Notes: a model not told the origin generated them from the sequence alone. A stretch of DNA of 64,000 nucleotides from Ramlibacter lithotrophicus (GCF_012184415.1 NZ_VTOX01000011.1:1-64000); one strand, 5' to 3'; counted from the first letter of the stretch, positions 38,910 through 47,775 are shown. Made by a program: numbers and translations.

Positions 38910-40073
38910 TCACGCCAGCTGGCGCATCACCTCGTACAGCGCCGCCTTGGCTTCGAAGCCGACGCCGGGCACCTGGGGCAGGCCGACGTAGCCGTCCTGC
39001 ACCGAGATGCCGTCGGCAAAGCCGCCGAACGGCTGGAATACGTCCGGGTACGACTCGTTGCCGCCCAGGTGCAGGCCGGCCGCGATGTTCAACGACATCT
39101 GGTGGCCGCCGTGAGGCACCACGCGCCGCGTCGACCAGCCAAGCTCCTTCATGACATCCAGCGTGCGCATGTACTCGACCAGGCCGTACGACAGCGCGCA
39201 GTCGAACTGCAGCCAGTCGCGGTCGGGGCGCATCCCGCCATAGCGCAGCAGGTTGCGCGCGTCCTGGTGGCTGAACAGGTTCTCGCCGGTGGCGAGCGCG
39301 CCCGGATAGTGCCCGGCCAGTTCGGCCTGCAAGGCGTAGTCGAGCGGGTCGCCGGCTTCCTCGTACCAGAACAGGCCGTAGGGCAGCAGCGCCTTGGCAT
39401 AGGCGATCGCGGTCTTGAGGTCGAACCGGCCGTTGGCGTCGACGGCGAGGTACTTGCCGTCGCCCACGACGGCCAGCACCGCCTCGATACGGCGCAGGTC
39501 CTCTTCGAGGCTGGCGGCGCCGATCTTCATCTTCACGACCTTGTAGCCGCGATCGAGATACCCGCGCATCTCGTCCTGCAGCTTGCCGTGGTCCTTGCCC
39601 GGGTAGTAGTAGCCGCCGGCGGCATACACCCACACCTTGTCGTCGGCCTCGCCACCGCGGTAGCGGTCCGCTAGCAGCCGGTACAAGGGCTTGCCCTCGA
39701 TCTTGGCGACCGCGTCCCACACGGCCATGTCGATGGTGCCGACGGCCACCGAGCGCTCGCCGTGGCCGCCCGGCTTCTCGTTGGTCATCAGGGTCTTCCA
39801 GATCGCGAACGGATCCAGGTTGTCGTGCTCGCGGTCGACGAGGCTGTCGGGATTGGCGGTCAGCACCCGGTCGATGAAGCGCTCGCGCATCAGCGCGCCC
39901 TGCCCGTAGCGGCCATTAGAATTGAACCCGTAGCCCACCACGGGCTTGCCGTCGCGCACGACGTCGGTCACCACCGCGACGACCGAGCACGTCATCTTCG
40001 AGAAGTCGATGTAGGCATTGGCCATCGGCGACGCGATGGAAACGGTCTTTTCCCTGATCTCGGTAATTCGCAT
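38910..40073 (-). CDS. tarD: D(-)-tartrate dehydratase (enolase superfamily)
   Basis: A 387-residue enolase-superfamily enzyme closely resembling D-tartrate dehydratase, which converts D-tartrate to oxaloacetate. Matching landmarks: YIDFSKMTCSVVAVVTDVV, GYGFNSNGRYGQG, INEKPGGHGERSV-type NEKPGGHGERSVAVG, the KxK motif in VVKMKIG, metal ligands in LAVDANGRF, FWYEEAGDP and ATGENLFSH, and the catalytic His region PHGGHQMSLN. The usual length is about 390. The start at 40073 was chosen because MRITEIREK is the family N-terminus; the open frame extends upstream. It is divergent from a LysR regulator. Confidence 0.92.
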   Translation of the reverse strand: MRITEIREKTVSIASPMANAYIDFSKMTCSVVAVVTDVVRDGKPVVGYGFNSNGRYGQGALMRERFIDRVLTANPDSLVDREHDNLDPFAIWKTLMTNEKPGGHGERSVAVGTIDMAVWDAVAKIEGKPLYRLLADRYRGGEADDKVWVYAAGGYYYPGKDHGKLQDEMRGYLDRGYKVVKMKIGAASLEEDLRRIEAVLAVVGDGKYLAVDANGRFDLKTAIAYAKALLPYGLFWYEEAGDPLDYALQAELAGHYPGALATGENLFSHQDARNLLRYGGMRPDRDWLQFDCALSYGLVEYMRTLDVMKELGWSTRRVVPHGGHQMSLNIAAGLHLGGNESYPDVFQPFGGFADGISVQDGYVGLPQVPGVGFEAKAALYEVMRQLA

Positions 40074-40149
40074 GTGCAGCTCCAGTTCGATTGACGTCGC
40101 CAAGGGTACGGCCGCGGGCGGCGCGGGGCCAATGCCGTTTCGCGGCCGC

Positions 40150-40170
40150 GCGATGCCGTTGCGGCATCGC
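40150..40170. promoter_or_regulatory. Probable LysR operator between tarD and its regulator
   Basis: A perfect 9-bp inverted repeat GCGATGCCG (40150-40158) and CGGCATCGC (40162-40170) with a 3-base spacer contains the LysR T-N11-A core (T40154, A40166). It lies between the divergent tarD (start 40073) and LysR (start 40210) genes. Confidence 0.6.
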
Positions 40171-40209
40171 CCGGGAAGCGCCGGATAAGCTGCACCAGGC
40201 GCTCGCTGC

Positions 40210-41106
40210 ATGGAACTGGTCTGGCTGCAGGATTTCGTCGCGCTCGCCGAGTGCGGCAACTTCTCGCGGGCCGCCGCGGCCCGCCACGTCACCCAGCCCG
40301 CCTTCAGCCGCCGCATTCGCGCACTGGAGGAGTGGATCGGCGTTCCCCTGTTCAACCGCACGCCGCACGGCTGCAGCCTCACGGCGGCCGGCGAGCGGTT
40401 CCGTCAGGACGCGGAGCATGTCGTGCGGCAGCTGCTTGCGCTGCGGCAGGAGGCCAGGGACGCTGGCGGCAAGGAGTCGCGGACGCTGCGGTTCGCGGCC
40501 ACGCAGACCTTGTCGTTCACGTTCTTTCCGGGCTGGATGAGGATCCTCGGGCAGCAGGCGGACTTCGGCGAGATCCAGCTCAACACCGGCAGCATGGCAG
40601 CCTGCGAGCAGATGCTGCTGCACGGCCAGGCGCAATTCCTCCTGTGCCATCGGCATCCGGCCGTCGAAGTGCCGCTGCCGCGCGACGATTTCACGTTCCT
40701 GGTCGTCGGCCACGACCGGCTGGTCGCGCTGACCGCCGCCGACGAGAGCGGCAAGCCGCGCTGGCGCCCCGGCCATGGCGGCGACATCTCCTACCTGGGC
40801 TACAGCCCGGACTCGGGCATCGGCCGCATCGTCGAATCGCTGGCGCCACCGCAGCACGCCCGCTCCACGCATCGTCCGGTGCTCACGTCGCACCTGGCCG
40901 CGGCCCTGCTGCCGATGGTGCGCAGCGGCGATGGCCTGGCGTGGCTGCCGCACAGCCTGGCGCAGGCCGAGATGGAGGCCGGCCACCTGGTGCGGGCGCT
41001 GTCAGCCGGGCAGGACATTCCCCTCGAAATCTGCCTGTTCCGGTCCGTCGCGCCGCTCGGCGGCGCCGCCGAGGCCTTCTGGCAGCTGCTGCAGGCGCGC
41101 GGCTGA
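40210..41106 (+). CDS. LysR family transcriptional regulator (probable tartrate regulator)
   Basis: A 298-residue LysR-type regulator. The N-terminal HTH (LQDFVALAECGNFSRAAAARHVTQPAFSRRIRALE) is followed by an effector domain (RTLRFAATQTLSFTFFPGW..., HDRLVALTA). It is divergent from tarD with a T-N11-A palindrome between them, so it probably activates tarD in response to tartrate. Its last 105 bases are overlapped on the other strand by a small ORF. Confidence 0.9.
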   Translation: MELVWLQDFVALAECGNFSRAAAARHVTQPAFSRRIRALEEWIGVPLFNRTPHGCSLTAAGERFRQDAEHVVRQLLALRQEARDAGGKESRTLRFAATQTLSFTFFPGWMRILGQQADFGEIQLNTGSMAACEQMLLHGQAQFLLCHRHPAVEVPLPRDDFTFLVVGHDRLVALTAADESGKPRWRPGHGGDISYLGYSPDSGIGRIVESLAPPQHARSTHRPVLTSHLAAALLPMVRSGDGLAWLPHSLAQAEMEAGHLVRALSAGQDIPLEICLFRSVAPLGGAAEAFWQLLQARG

Positions 41107-41223
41107 CGACGCCGCGGCGAGCGCGATCGCACGCGTCTCGGGCTTGGGTCCGCGCCCCGGATCGGAGTCGCAGCCGAAAGGTCCCAGCAGCACGGCGACC
41201 ATGAAGACATAACGTGGCGTCAT
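41002..41223 (-). CDS. Possible small hypothetical protein
   Basis: A 73-residue ORF that starts MTPRYVFMVAVLLGPFGCDSDPG with a short hydrophobic N-terminus and a Cys that could be a lipobox (GPFGC). A good ribosome binding site (GGGAG, six bases from ATG) and a position 22 bases after the stop of the diheme cytochrome gene support expression. Against it, the last third overlaps the LysR gene antisense and the sequence is otherwise low in similarity to anything I recognise. Confidence 0.35.
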   Translation of the reverse strand: MTPRYVFMVAVLLGPFGCDSDPGRGPKPETRAIALAAASSAARLQQLPEGLGGAAERRDGPEQADFEGNVLPG

Positions 41224-41244
41224 TGCGTTCTCCCGATAAGGCCG

Positions 41245-42123
41245 TCAGTGCACCTCGTCCAGCGTGGCCAGGAAAGCCGCGATGTCGCGTGCGTCGCGCT
41301 CGGCCAGCCCCAGCGCCGGCATCGCCGACAGCGGATCGAACTGCTGCGGGTTCTGCAGCCATCGGACCATGTTGTCGGGCGTGTTGGGAACGACGCCGCC
41401 GATGGAACGGCGCGTGCCCATGCCGGTCAGCGGCGGCCCGACGTGCCGGTTGGCGCCGACGATGCCCGGGATGACGTGGCACGTCGCGCACAGGTAGTGA
41501 TGCGCGGCCCGGCGCCCGGCGTCCGGATCCCCGCGCGGCGCGGCCGAGGCCAGCGTGGCGCCGCCACCGGCGCCCTGCTCGCGCTGGTGGCGAGGCGGCG
41601 CGGCATCCTGCGTCATCGCCGCATACTCGCGCGGCGTCATGCCCACGCTGGCCTCGACGAAGGCGACCGTGTCCCAGATCTCGTCGTCGGTCATGCGGTA
41701 TTGCCACGCCGGCATGCCGCTCATCTTGACGCCGTGCTTGACCACCCAGAACGTCTCCGCGGGCTTCCAGGTGCGCGCCGTGGCCACCAGGTTGGCCGGC
41801 GCCGGCGTCATGCCCAAGGCGAGCGCGCCCGGAGCGACCCCCGGGGCGCCATGGCACTGGACGCAGTGCTCGCGGTAGTGCGCGGCGCCGCGGCGCACGC
41901 GCTGGGCATCGCGGAGATTCGGCACGGCGTCCTCGTCTGCCCGCGCCATGACCGAGCGCCGCATCGCGTAGTCGAGCACGTGGTAGACGGGCGCCGTGTG
42001 CTGGTCGGTCGCCGAGATGTCGTAGAGGCCCAGCCAGACCACCAGCCCCGCGCCGGCGCCGCCCAGCCCCAGCAGCAGCAAGGCGGCCATGGCGAGCGTG
42101 CGCAGCCTGATCGTCATCGCCAC
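41245..42123 (-). CDS. Diheme cytochrome c
   Basis: A 292-residue cytochrome with an N-terminal membrane anchor (about residues 8-30) and two CxxCH motifs: CVQCH (near residue 87) and CATCH (near 212). The first domain has KMSGMPAW as the distal Met region; the second has SAMPALGL. The second domain resembles the single-heme protein encoded just upstream (NTPDNMVRWLQNP vs NLPDNLVRWLQDP) and the heme domain of CoxB, so these are a related set. Its start is three bases after the upstream cytochrome stop. It is likely the electron donor for the adjacent oxidase. Confidence 0.9.
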   Translation of the reverse strand: MAMTIRLRTLAMAALLLLGLGGAGAGLVVWLGLYDISATDQHTAPVYHVLDYAMRRSVMARADEDAVPNLRDAQRVRRGAAHYREHCVQCHGAPGVAPGALALGMTPAPANLVATARTWKPAETFWVVKHGVKMSGMPAWQYRMTDDEIWDTVAFVEASVGMTPREYAAMTQDAAPPRHQREQGAGGGATLASAAPRGDPDAGRRAAHHYLCATCHVIPGIVGANRHVGPPLTGMGTRRSIGGVVPNTPDNMVRWLQNPQQFDPLSAMPALGLAERDARDIAAFLATLDEVH

Positions 42124-42126
42124 GGT

Positions 42127-42561
42127 TCAGTGGACGGAATACAGGTAGGCGGCCATGTCCCGAGCCTCCGCTTCGGAAACGCCAAGCTTGGGCATCACCG
42201 TCCGCGGTGCGACGGCCGGCGGGTCCTGCAGCCATCGCACCAGGTTGTCCGGAAGGTTGGGCAGCACGCCGGCAAGGTAGACGCGGGATGCGAGCTGGCC
42301 CAGCGGCGGTCCGACGTTCGCGCCGTAGGCAGGGATGCCGGGAATGGTGTGACACGCCGGGCAGCCGTAGCGCTCGATCACCGCCTTGCCGCGCCCGGCT
42401 TCGCCGCCGGCAACGTGCAGCTTCGGAGGCGACTCGCTGCAACCGACGAGCAAGGCCACCGACGCGAGCAGCCACTGCAACGGCCAGCGGTTGCAGTGCG
42501 CCGGGCTGGGTGCGCGAGCAATCGTCGCGCGCAAGGTGGATCGTTGTCGTGACGGCGGCAT
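42127..42561 (-). CDS. Monoheme cytochrome c, probable lipoprotein
   Basis: About 144 residues as drawn. A hydrophobic stretch ends in a lipobox (LASVALLVGCSE), and one cytochrome c domain follows with CPACH, the distal Met in RTVMPKLGVSEAEARDMAAYL and an Ala-Tyr-rich end. The start is uncertain: the ATG at 42561 (MPPSRQ) gives an extended N-terminus, and the real start may be a later, non-ATG codon closer to the hydrophobic stretch. It is divergent from the cytochrome oxidase operon and three bases upstream of the diheme cytochrome gene. It probably supplies electrons to the oxidase. Confidence 0.78.
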   Translation of the reverse strand: MPPSRQRSTLRATIARAPSPAHCNRWPLQWLLASVALLVGCSESPPKLHVAGGEAGRGKAVIERYGCPACHTIPGIPAYGANVGPPLGQLASRVYLAGVLPNLPDNLVRWLQDPPAVAPRTVMPKLGVSEAEARDMAAYLYSVH

Positions 42562-42821
42562 GGATGCGCTGGCTCGCGGCGGTGGCGCGCCGACGGCCCA
42601 GGTGAAGCGTTTCATTCTGCGGGAGCGGCTCGGCGCGGCGGCGCGCAACCGTTTGTTCCGGCCGGTAACAAACCAAAGCAAGTGAAAAAAACGCGTAGCC
42701 GGCCCGCACCGCGCGCCATCGCGGCCGCGATTCGTGAATCATTTGTGCCAATCGATGGGCGCGCCGGCACCGCCAGTGCCACGCCGCGCCATCGCAACCG
42801 CCTCATCAACTGCTCCTCTCC

Positions 42822-43808
42822 ATGCCGTCCGCATTGACGATCTGCCTCCTCGCGGTCCTGCCCGCCGCGGCCCATGCGCAGATCGCCGCCTTCGAGCCGG
42901 CGGGGGACCTCGCGGCTCAGACCCTGGCGATCACCAACGTCCTCTTCATCGGCGGGGGCGTGATTTTCGCGGCCGTGATGCTGGTGCTCGGCGCGGCCAT
43001 GCTCGGCCCGGCCCGGCTGCGCGCCGCGCTGTCGCACCGCCGCTGGCTCGTCGGCGCCGGCGTCGTCTTTCCGGTGGTGGTGCTGTCGGCCCTGCTGGTC
43101 TACACCTTCAGCGCCGCCTCGGCGATGGTGACGGGGCAGCAGGCGCCTGCCGCCGCCCGCATCGAGGTCGCGGCCGAGCTATGGTGGTGGCGCGTGCGCT
43201 ACCTCGACGAGCGCGGCAACGCGCTGTTCGAAACCGCCAACGAGATCCGCATTCCCGCCGGGGAGCCGGTGCAGCTCGACCTGATCTCGCCCAACGTGAT
43301 CCACAGCTTCTGGGTGCCGGCGCTGGCCGGCAAGATCGACATGATCCCCGGCCGCGTGAACCGGATGCGTTTGCGCGCGACGGCGCCGGGCACGTACCGC
43401 GGCCAGTGCGCCGAATACTGCGGTGGCCAGCACGCGAAGATGGCATTCCACGTGGTCGCGCTGGCGCGCGACGACTACGCCGGCTGGATCGCGCAACGAC
43501 GCGGAGCAACGGCGGGCGCCGGCGAGCGGCCCGGCGCGCCGGGGCGCGACCTGTTCTCGCGCAACGGCTGCGGCCTCTGCCACGCGGTGCGCGGCACCGA
43601 GGCCGCCGGCACGATCGGACCGGACCTGACCGACGTCGGCAGCCGGGAGTGGCTGGCCGCCGGCACGCTGCCGAACACGAGAGCGAACATGGCGCGCTGG
43701 ATCAGCGACAGCCAGGCGCTCAAGCCCGGCAGCCGCATGCCCGCCTATCGGCAGTTCTCCACCGAGGAACTCGCCGCCCTGGCCGATTACCTGGGCAGCC
43801 TGCGTTGA
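42822..43808 (+). CDS. coxB: Cytochrome c oxidase subunit II with fused cytochrome c domain
   Basis: A 328-residue CoxB of the caa3 type. A signal peptide (to AAAHA) and two membrane segments (around residues 35-60 and 75-97) are followed by the cupredoxin domain. CuA ligands are visible in NVIHSFWVPA (His) and GQCAEYCGGQHAKM (Cys, Glu backbone, Cys, His, Met). The C-terminal 90 residues form a cytochrome c domain with CGLCH and Met in SRMPAYRQFS. The protein takes electrons from soluble or membrane-bound cytochromes and passes them to subunit I. It is the first gene of the oxidase operon. Confidence 0.95.
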   Translation: MPSALTICLLAVLPAAAHAQIAAFEPAGDLAAQTLAITNVLFIGGGVIFAAVMLVLGAAMLGPARLRAALSHRRWLVGAGVVFPVVVLSALLVYTFSAASAMVTGQQAPAAARIEVAAELWWWRVRYLDERGNALFETANEIRIPAGEPVQLDLISPNVIHSFWVPALAGKIDMIPGRVNRMRLRATAPGTYRGQCAEYCGGQHAKMAFHVVALARDDYAGWIAQRRGATAGAGERPGAPGRDLFSRNGCGLCHAVRGTEAAGTIGPDLTDVGSREWLAAGTLPNTRANMARWISDSQALKPGSRMPAYRQFSTEELAALADYLGSLR

Positions 43809-44878
43809 GCGCGCCGACCGGACCTCGCGTGGAACCGCTCGATTTCAGCTCCAACCCGCCCGGCCTCAACGCCGCCGTATTCGCTGCGTCGGCCGCCGTC
43901 GTGTGGATCACCGGCACGAAGGTCGCGCACTACGCGGACGACCTGGCCATTGCCAGCGGTATCGGCCATGCCACGGTCGGGTTGGTGCTGCTGGCGGGCA
44001 TCACCTCGCTGCCGGAGGTTGCCGTCGCGCTATCCTCCGCGGCCGCCGGGGCGCCGGCGCTTTCCGTCAACAACCTGCTGGGTGGCGTGGCGATGCAGAT
44101 CGCCATCCTGGCCGTGGCCGACGCGATCATCGGCAAGCAGGCGCTGACGGTGATCGCGGGCACGCCCCTGCTGCTGCTGCAAGGCACGGCAACGGTGATG
44201 CTGCTGCTCCTGTTCGTCGCGGGCGTTGCCGTCGGTGACCGGCCGCTCCTCGGCGAGGGCGCGTGGTCATGGGGCCTGCTGGTCCTGTACCTGCTGTCCA
44301 TCTGGACCATCGCCAACGCGCAGGGCAGCCGCGTCTGGCTCGTGCACAAGACGCAGGAGCAGACGGAGCAGGCCCCGGTCCACGAGCCGACGCAAACGGA
44401 TGGCGGACACCTGAAGCCGCTGTTGCTCAAGCTCGCCGCCGGCGCCGCCGTGATCCTGGTGGCCGGCTTCGTCCTCAGCCGCGCCGGCGATGCGATCGCC
44501 GCCCAGACCGGCCTCGGGCGGAACTTCGTGGGCGCGGTGTTCCTGGCGCTGTCGACGTCGCTGCCCGAGATCAGCGCGGTGCTCGCCGCCGTGAAGCTGC
44601 GGCGCTACGAAATGGCCATCTCCGACATCTTCGGCACCGGCCTGTTCAACGTGGCGCTGGTGTTCCTGGTCGACGCGGTCTACGCCGGCCCGCCCGTCCT
44701 CAACGAGGTCGGGCGCTTCTCCCTCTTCGCTGCCGTCACGGCCGCCCTGCTGGTGTGCATCTATCTGGTCGGCCTGATCGAGCGGCGCGACCGCACCATC
44801 GCCCGCATGGGCATCGACTCCCTGGCGGTGCTGCTCGCCTACGCCGGCAGCCTCGCGATCCTGTACCACCTTCGATAA
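43805..44878 (+). CDS. CaCA-superfamily cation antiporter (sodium/calcium exchanger-like)
   Basis: A 357-residue membrane protein with about eleven segments in two inverted halves, each carrying the alpha-repeat-like motif: GLVLLAGITSLPEVAVALSSA in the first half and GAVFLALSTSLPEISAVLAAV in the second. This pair is typical of Na+/Ca2+ or cation/H+ exchangers. A TTG start (43805) overlapping the CoxB stop by four bases and a GTG at 43829 are both possible. The gene sits between subunits II and I of the oxidase, which is unusual and suggests that ion exchange is linked to the oxidase. The transported ion is unknown. Confidence 0.82.
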   Translation: MSAPTGPRVEPLDFSSNPPGLNAAVFAASAAVVWITGTKVAHYADDLAIASGIGHATVGLVLLAGITSLPEVAVALSSAAAGAPALSVNNLLGGVAMQIAILAVADAIIGKQALTVIAGTPLLLLQGTATVMLLLLFVAGVAVGDRPLLGEGAWSWGLLVLYLLSIWTIANAQGSRVWLVHKTQEQTEQAPVHEPTQTDGGHLKPLLLKLAAGAAVILVAGFVLSRAGDAIAAQTGLGRNFVGAVFLALSTSLPEISAVLAAVKLRRYEMAISDIFGTGLFNVALVFLVDAVYAGPPVLNEVGRFSLFAAVTAALLVCIYLVGLIERRDRTIARMGIDSLAVLLAYAGSLAILYHLR

Positions 44879-44881
44879 GCC

Positions 44882-47428
44882 ATGGCACAAGACGGCAGCA
44901 CCCTCGATCCGCTTCCGAACCCGCTGCCGCGCCCGGACGGCGAGCTCGAGGAGTTGAAGCGGGTGTGGAAGCCGCCGTCGGGCTTCGCCTTCATCACCGC
45001 GGTCAACAACACCTACATCGGGCTGTTCTACGTCGGCACGGCCTTCCTGTTCTTCCTGCTGGCGGGGGTGCTGGCGCTGCTGATGCGCACGCAGCTGGCG
45101 GTGCCGGAAAGCGACCTGCTCACGCCGGACCGCTACAACCAGATCTTCACCATGCACGGCACGGTGATGATGTTTCTTTTTGCCGTGCCGGTCGTGGAAG
45201 CCGTGGGCGTGCTGCTGCTGCCCAACATGCTGGGCGCGCGCGACCTGCCCTTCCCGCGCCTGAGCGCCTACGCCTTCTGGGCCTACGCCGTCGGCGGACT
45301 GGTGTTCTTCGGCACCATCTTCTGGGACCTCGCGCCGCGCGGCGGGTGGTTCATGTACCCGCCGCTGACCAGCTCCGCCTACGACCCGCAGACCAACGCG
45401 GACTTCTGGCTGCTTGGCATAGGCTTCATCGAGATCTCCGCCATCGCGGGCGCGATCGAGATCGTTGTCGGCGTGCTGCGCACGCGCGCGCCGGGCATGA
45501 CGCTCGACAAGATGCCGGTGTACGCCTGGGCCATGCTGGTGGTCGCCGGGATGATCATCTTCGCGTTCCCGGCCGTCATCCTCGCCACCATGCTGCTGGA
45601 GGTCGAGCGCGCCTTCGGCTGGCCGTTCTTCGTCGCCGACAAGGGCGGCGATCCGCTGCTGTGGCAGCACCTGTTCTGGTTTTTCGGCCATCCCGAGGTC
45701 TACATCATCTTCCTGCCCGCGGCCGGCATGGTGTCGATGATCATCCCGGCGATGACCGGCACCCCGCTGGTCGGCTACCGGCTGGTGGTGCTGGCGCTGA
45801 TCGGCGCGGGCTTTCTCAGTTTCGGGCTGTGGGTGCACCACATGTTCGCGACCGGCATCCCGCAGCTTTCGCTGAGCTTCTTCTCGGCCGCCAGCATGGC
45901 CGTGAGCATCCCGAGCGCGATCCAGGTCTTCGCCTGGATCGCCACCATCGCCGCCGCCCGGCGCCTTCGCCCGCTGAAGGTGCCGATGCTGTTCGTGCTG
46001 GGGTTCTTCTTCCTGTTCGTGCTCGGCGGCCTGACCGGCGTGATGGTGGCCGTCGTGCCGTTCGACTGGCAGGCCCACGACAGCTATTTCATCGTGGCGC
46101 ACCTGCATTACGTCCTGGTCGGAGGGATGGTATTCCCGCTGTTCGCGGCCTTCTATTACTGGACCCCCTACGTCAGCGCGAAGCCGCTGTCGGAGCGGCT
46201 CGGCAAGTGGAGCTTCTGGCTCATGTTCATCGGCTTCAACCTGGCCTTCTTCCCGATGCACCTCACCGGCCTGGCCGGAATGCCGCGCCGGGTCTACACC
46301 TACGACGCCTACCTCGGCTGGGGACCGCTCAACATGGTCTCGACGGTCGGCGCCTTCGTGATCGCCGCGGGCGTGCTGGTGTTCATCGTCGACGCGGCGT
46401 TGCACTTCCGCGTGAGCCAGGAGAAGAACGCCGGGAACGTGTGGAACGCCGGCACCCTGGAATGGCTGCCGAACGGCACGTACTCGACGCGCAGCATCCC
46501 CATCGTGACCAGCCGCGAGCCGCTGTGGGACCAGCCTGGCCTGCCGGAAGACGTGGAAGCGGGACGCTACTACCTGCCGGGCGCGGCGACCGGCCGCCGT
46601 GAGACGATCGTCACCAGCGCGCTCGACGCGCGGCCACAATACCTGGTGCAGATGCCGGGGCCGGGCTGGTCGCCGCTGGTGGCGGCGCTCGGCACGGCCG
46701 GCTTCTTCCTGCTGCTGACGGTGAAGCTGGTCTGGCCAGCCGCCATTTGCGGCGCGATCGCCATCGTGATGGTGCTGCGCTGGCTGTGGGCCAGCGATCC
46801 GGGCCCGTACCACGCGCCGGTGGACATCGGCGGCGGCATCACGCTGCCGGTGTACTGCAACGGGGCCGCCTCCCATTCGTGGTGGGCCATGGTGGTGCTG
46901 ATCCTGGTGTCGGGCTCCATCTTCGCGTCGCTGGTGTTCTCGTACCTCTACCTCTGGACCGTCTCGCCCGAGGTGTGGCCGGACGGCGGGGCGCTGCCCG
47001 CGCTGCGCTGGCCGCTGGCCTCGGCGGCGCTGCTGGTGGCGAGCGCCGCACTGGTCTGGTGGTCGGCGCGACGGCTGCGCAGCGACGGCGCCAGCCGGCA
47101 ATGGCGGCTGCAGGTGGCGCTCACGCTGGGCGTGCTGCTGCTGTGCGGCGCGCTGGGGCTCGAGATCGCCGGCCACCTGCTCGCCGGGCTGAGCCCGCGC
47201 GACAGCGCGTACGGCGCGGTGGTGTTCATGACCATCGCGCTGCAAGGCGTGTTCGTCGTGACGATGATCTTCATGGGTCTGTACACGGTCGCGCGCTCCA
47301 TGTCGGGCCTGGTCAGCGTGCAGCGCCGGGCCACCTTCGACAACACCATGCTGTTCTGGTACTACACCGTGGCGCAGGGGCTGATAGCGCTGGTGCTCGT
47401 GCACTCCTTCCCGCGGCTGGTGGGATGA
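44882..47428 (+). CDS. coxA: Fused cytochrome c oxidase subunits I and III
   Basis: An 848-residue fusion. Residues 1-560 are subunit I of heme-copper oxidases: TMHGT (heme ligand), the CuB/Tyr motif H270-P-E272-V-Y274, CuB ligands H319-H320, and heme ligands H407 and H409 (VAHLHYV). Residues 600-848 are a subunit III domain with several membrane segments. The D-channel Asp (D121 in ARDLPFPR) and E272 are present, but the K-channel Lys of the typical PTGIKVF segment is Gln348 (PSAIQVF), and the usual Asn pair after FPR is replaced by Ser/Ala. It begins three bases after the antiporter stop. Confidence 0.94.
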   Translation: MAQDGSTLDPLPNPLPRPDGELEELKRVWKPPSGFAFITAVNNTYIGLFYVGTAFLFFLLAGVLALLMRTQLAVPESDLLTPDRYNQIFTMHGTVMMFLFAVPVVEAVGVLLLPNMLGARDLPFPRLSAYAFWAYAVGGLVFFGTIFWDLAPRGGWFMYPPLTSSAYDPQTNADFWLLGIGFIEISAIAGAIEIVVGVLRTRAPGMTLDKMPVYAWAMLVVAGMIIFAFPAVILATMLLEVERAFGWPFFVADKGGDPLLWQHLFWFFGHPEVYIIFLPAAGMVSMIIPAMTGTPLVGYRLVVLALIGAGFLSFGLWVHHMFATGIPQLSLSFFSAASMAVSIPSAIQVFAWIATIAAARRLRPLKVPMLFVLGFFFLFVLGGLTGVMVAVVPFDWQAHDSYFIVAHLHYVLVGGMVFPLFAAFYYWTPYVSAKPLSERLGKWSFWLMFIGFNLAFFPMHLTGLAGMPRRVYTYDAYLGWGPLNMVSTVGAFVIAAGVLVFIVDAALHFRVSQEKNAGNVWNAGTLEWLPNGTYSTRSIPIVTSREPLWDQPGLPEDVEAGRYYLPGAATGRRETIVTSALDARPQYLVQMPGPGWSPLVAALGTAGFFLLLTVKLVWPAAICGAIAIVMVLRWLWASDPGPYHAPVDIGGGITLPVYCNGAASHSWWAMVVLILVSGSIFASLVFSYLYLWTVSPEVWPDGGALPALRWPLASAALLVASAALVWWSARRLRSDGASRQWRLQVALTLGVLLLCGALGLEIAGHLLAGLSPRDSAYGAVVFMTIALQGVFVVTMIFMGLYTVARSMSGLVSVQRRATFDNTMLFWYYTVAQGLIALVLVHSFPRLVG

Positions 47429-47775
47429 CGGCCATGCGCAGCTCGCCCTTCACCCACGACTTCCTGCTGCTGTTCTCGGCCCCGCTGATCTGGGCCTTGC
47501 ACTTCGTCGCCATCTACGGCTTCAACGGCATCCTGTGCGCCCGCCCCGGCGCCAACGCAGCGTGGCTGGGGCTGAGCGTCGCGACCTGGGTGCTGCTCGC
47601 GGCCGGGCTGGCCGCCGCGGCCGCGATCGTGGCCTGCATGACCGTCGCACCGCGCGATGCCGCCCGCGAGAACCGCCGCTTCGTCCGCTGGGTCACGCGC
47701 GGCCTCGGCGGGCTGGCGCTCGTCGCCATCGCGTGGGAGACCATGTCGGTGCTCCTGGTCCCGGGCTGCCCATGA
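47425..47775 (+). CDS. Small membrane protein of the cytochrome oxidase operon
   Basis: A 116-residue membrane protein with three or four hydrophobic segments and a Cys in GILCARPG. It starts with an overlap of four bases with the oxidase fusion gene, which argues that it is co-translated. I recognise no domain; it may be a small assembly or accessory subunit of the oxidase. The C-terminal Cys (VPGCP) is of unknown significance. Confidence 0.7.
   Translation: MTAMRSSPFTHDFLLLFSAPLIWALHFVAIYGFNGILCARPGANAAWLGLSVATWVLLAAGLAAAAAIVACMTVAPRDAARENRRFVRWVTRGLGGLALVAIAWETMSVLLVPGCP

Noticed and set aside
42734..44878. A 714-residue fusion of CoxB-region sequence with the antiporter
   Set aside because: The upstream part of that frame is a shadow of coxB; the antiporter has its own start (TTG 43805 or GTG 43829).
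44267..47404. 1045-residue open frame on the minus strand opposite the oxidase fusion
   Set aside because: Composition is His/Gln/Arg-rich and unlike any protein family; antisense to coxA-coxC, whose motifs are complete.
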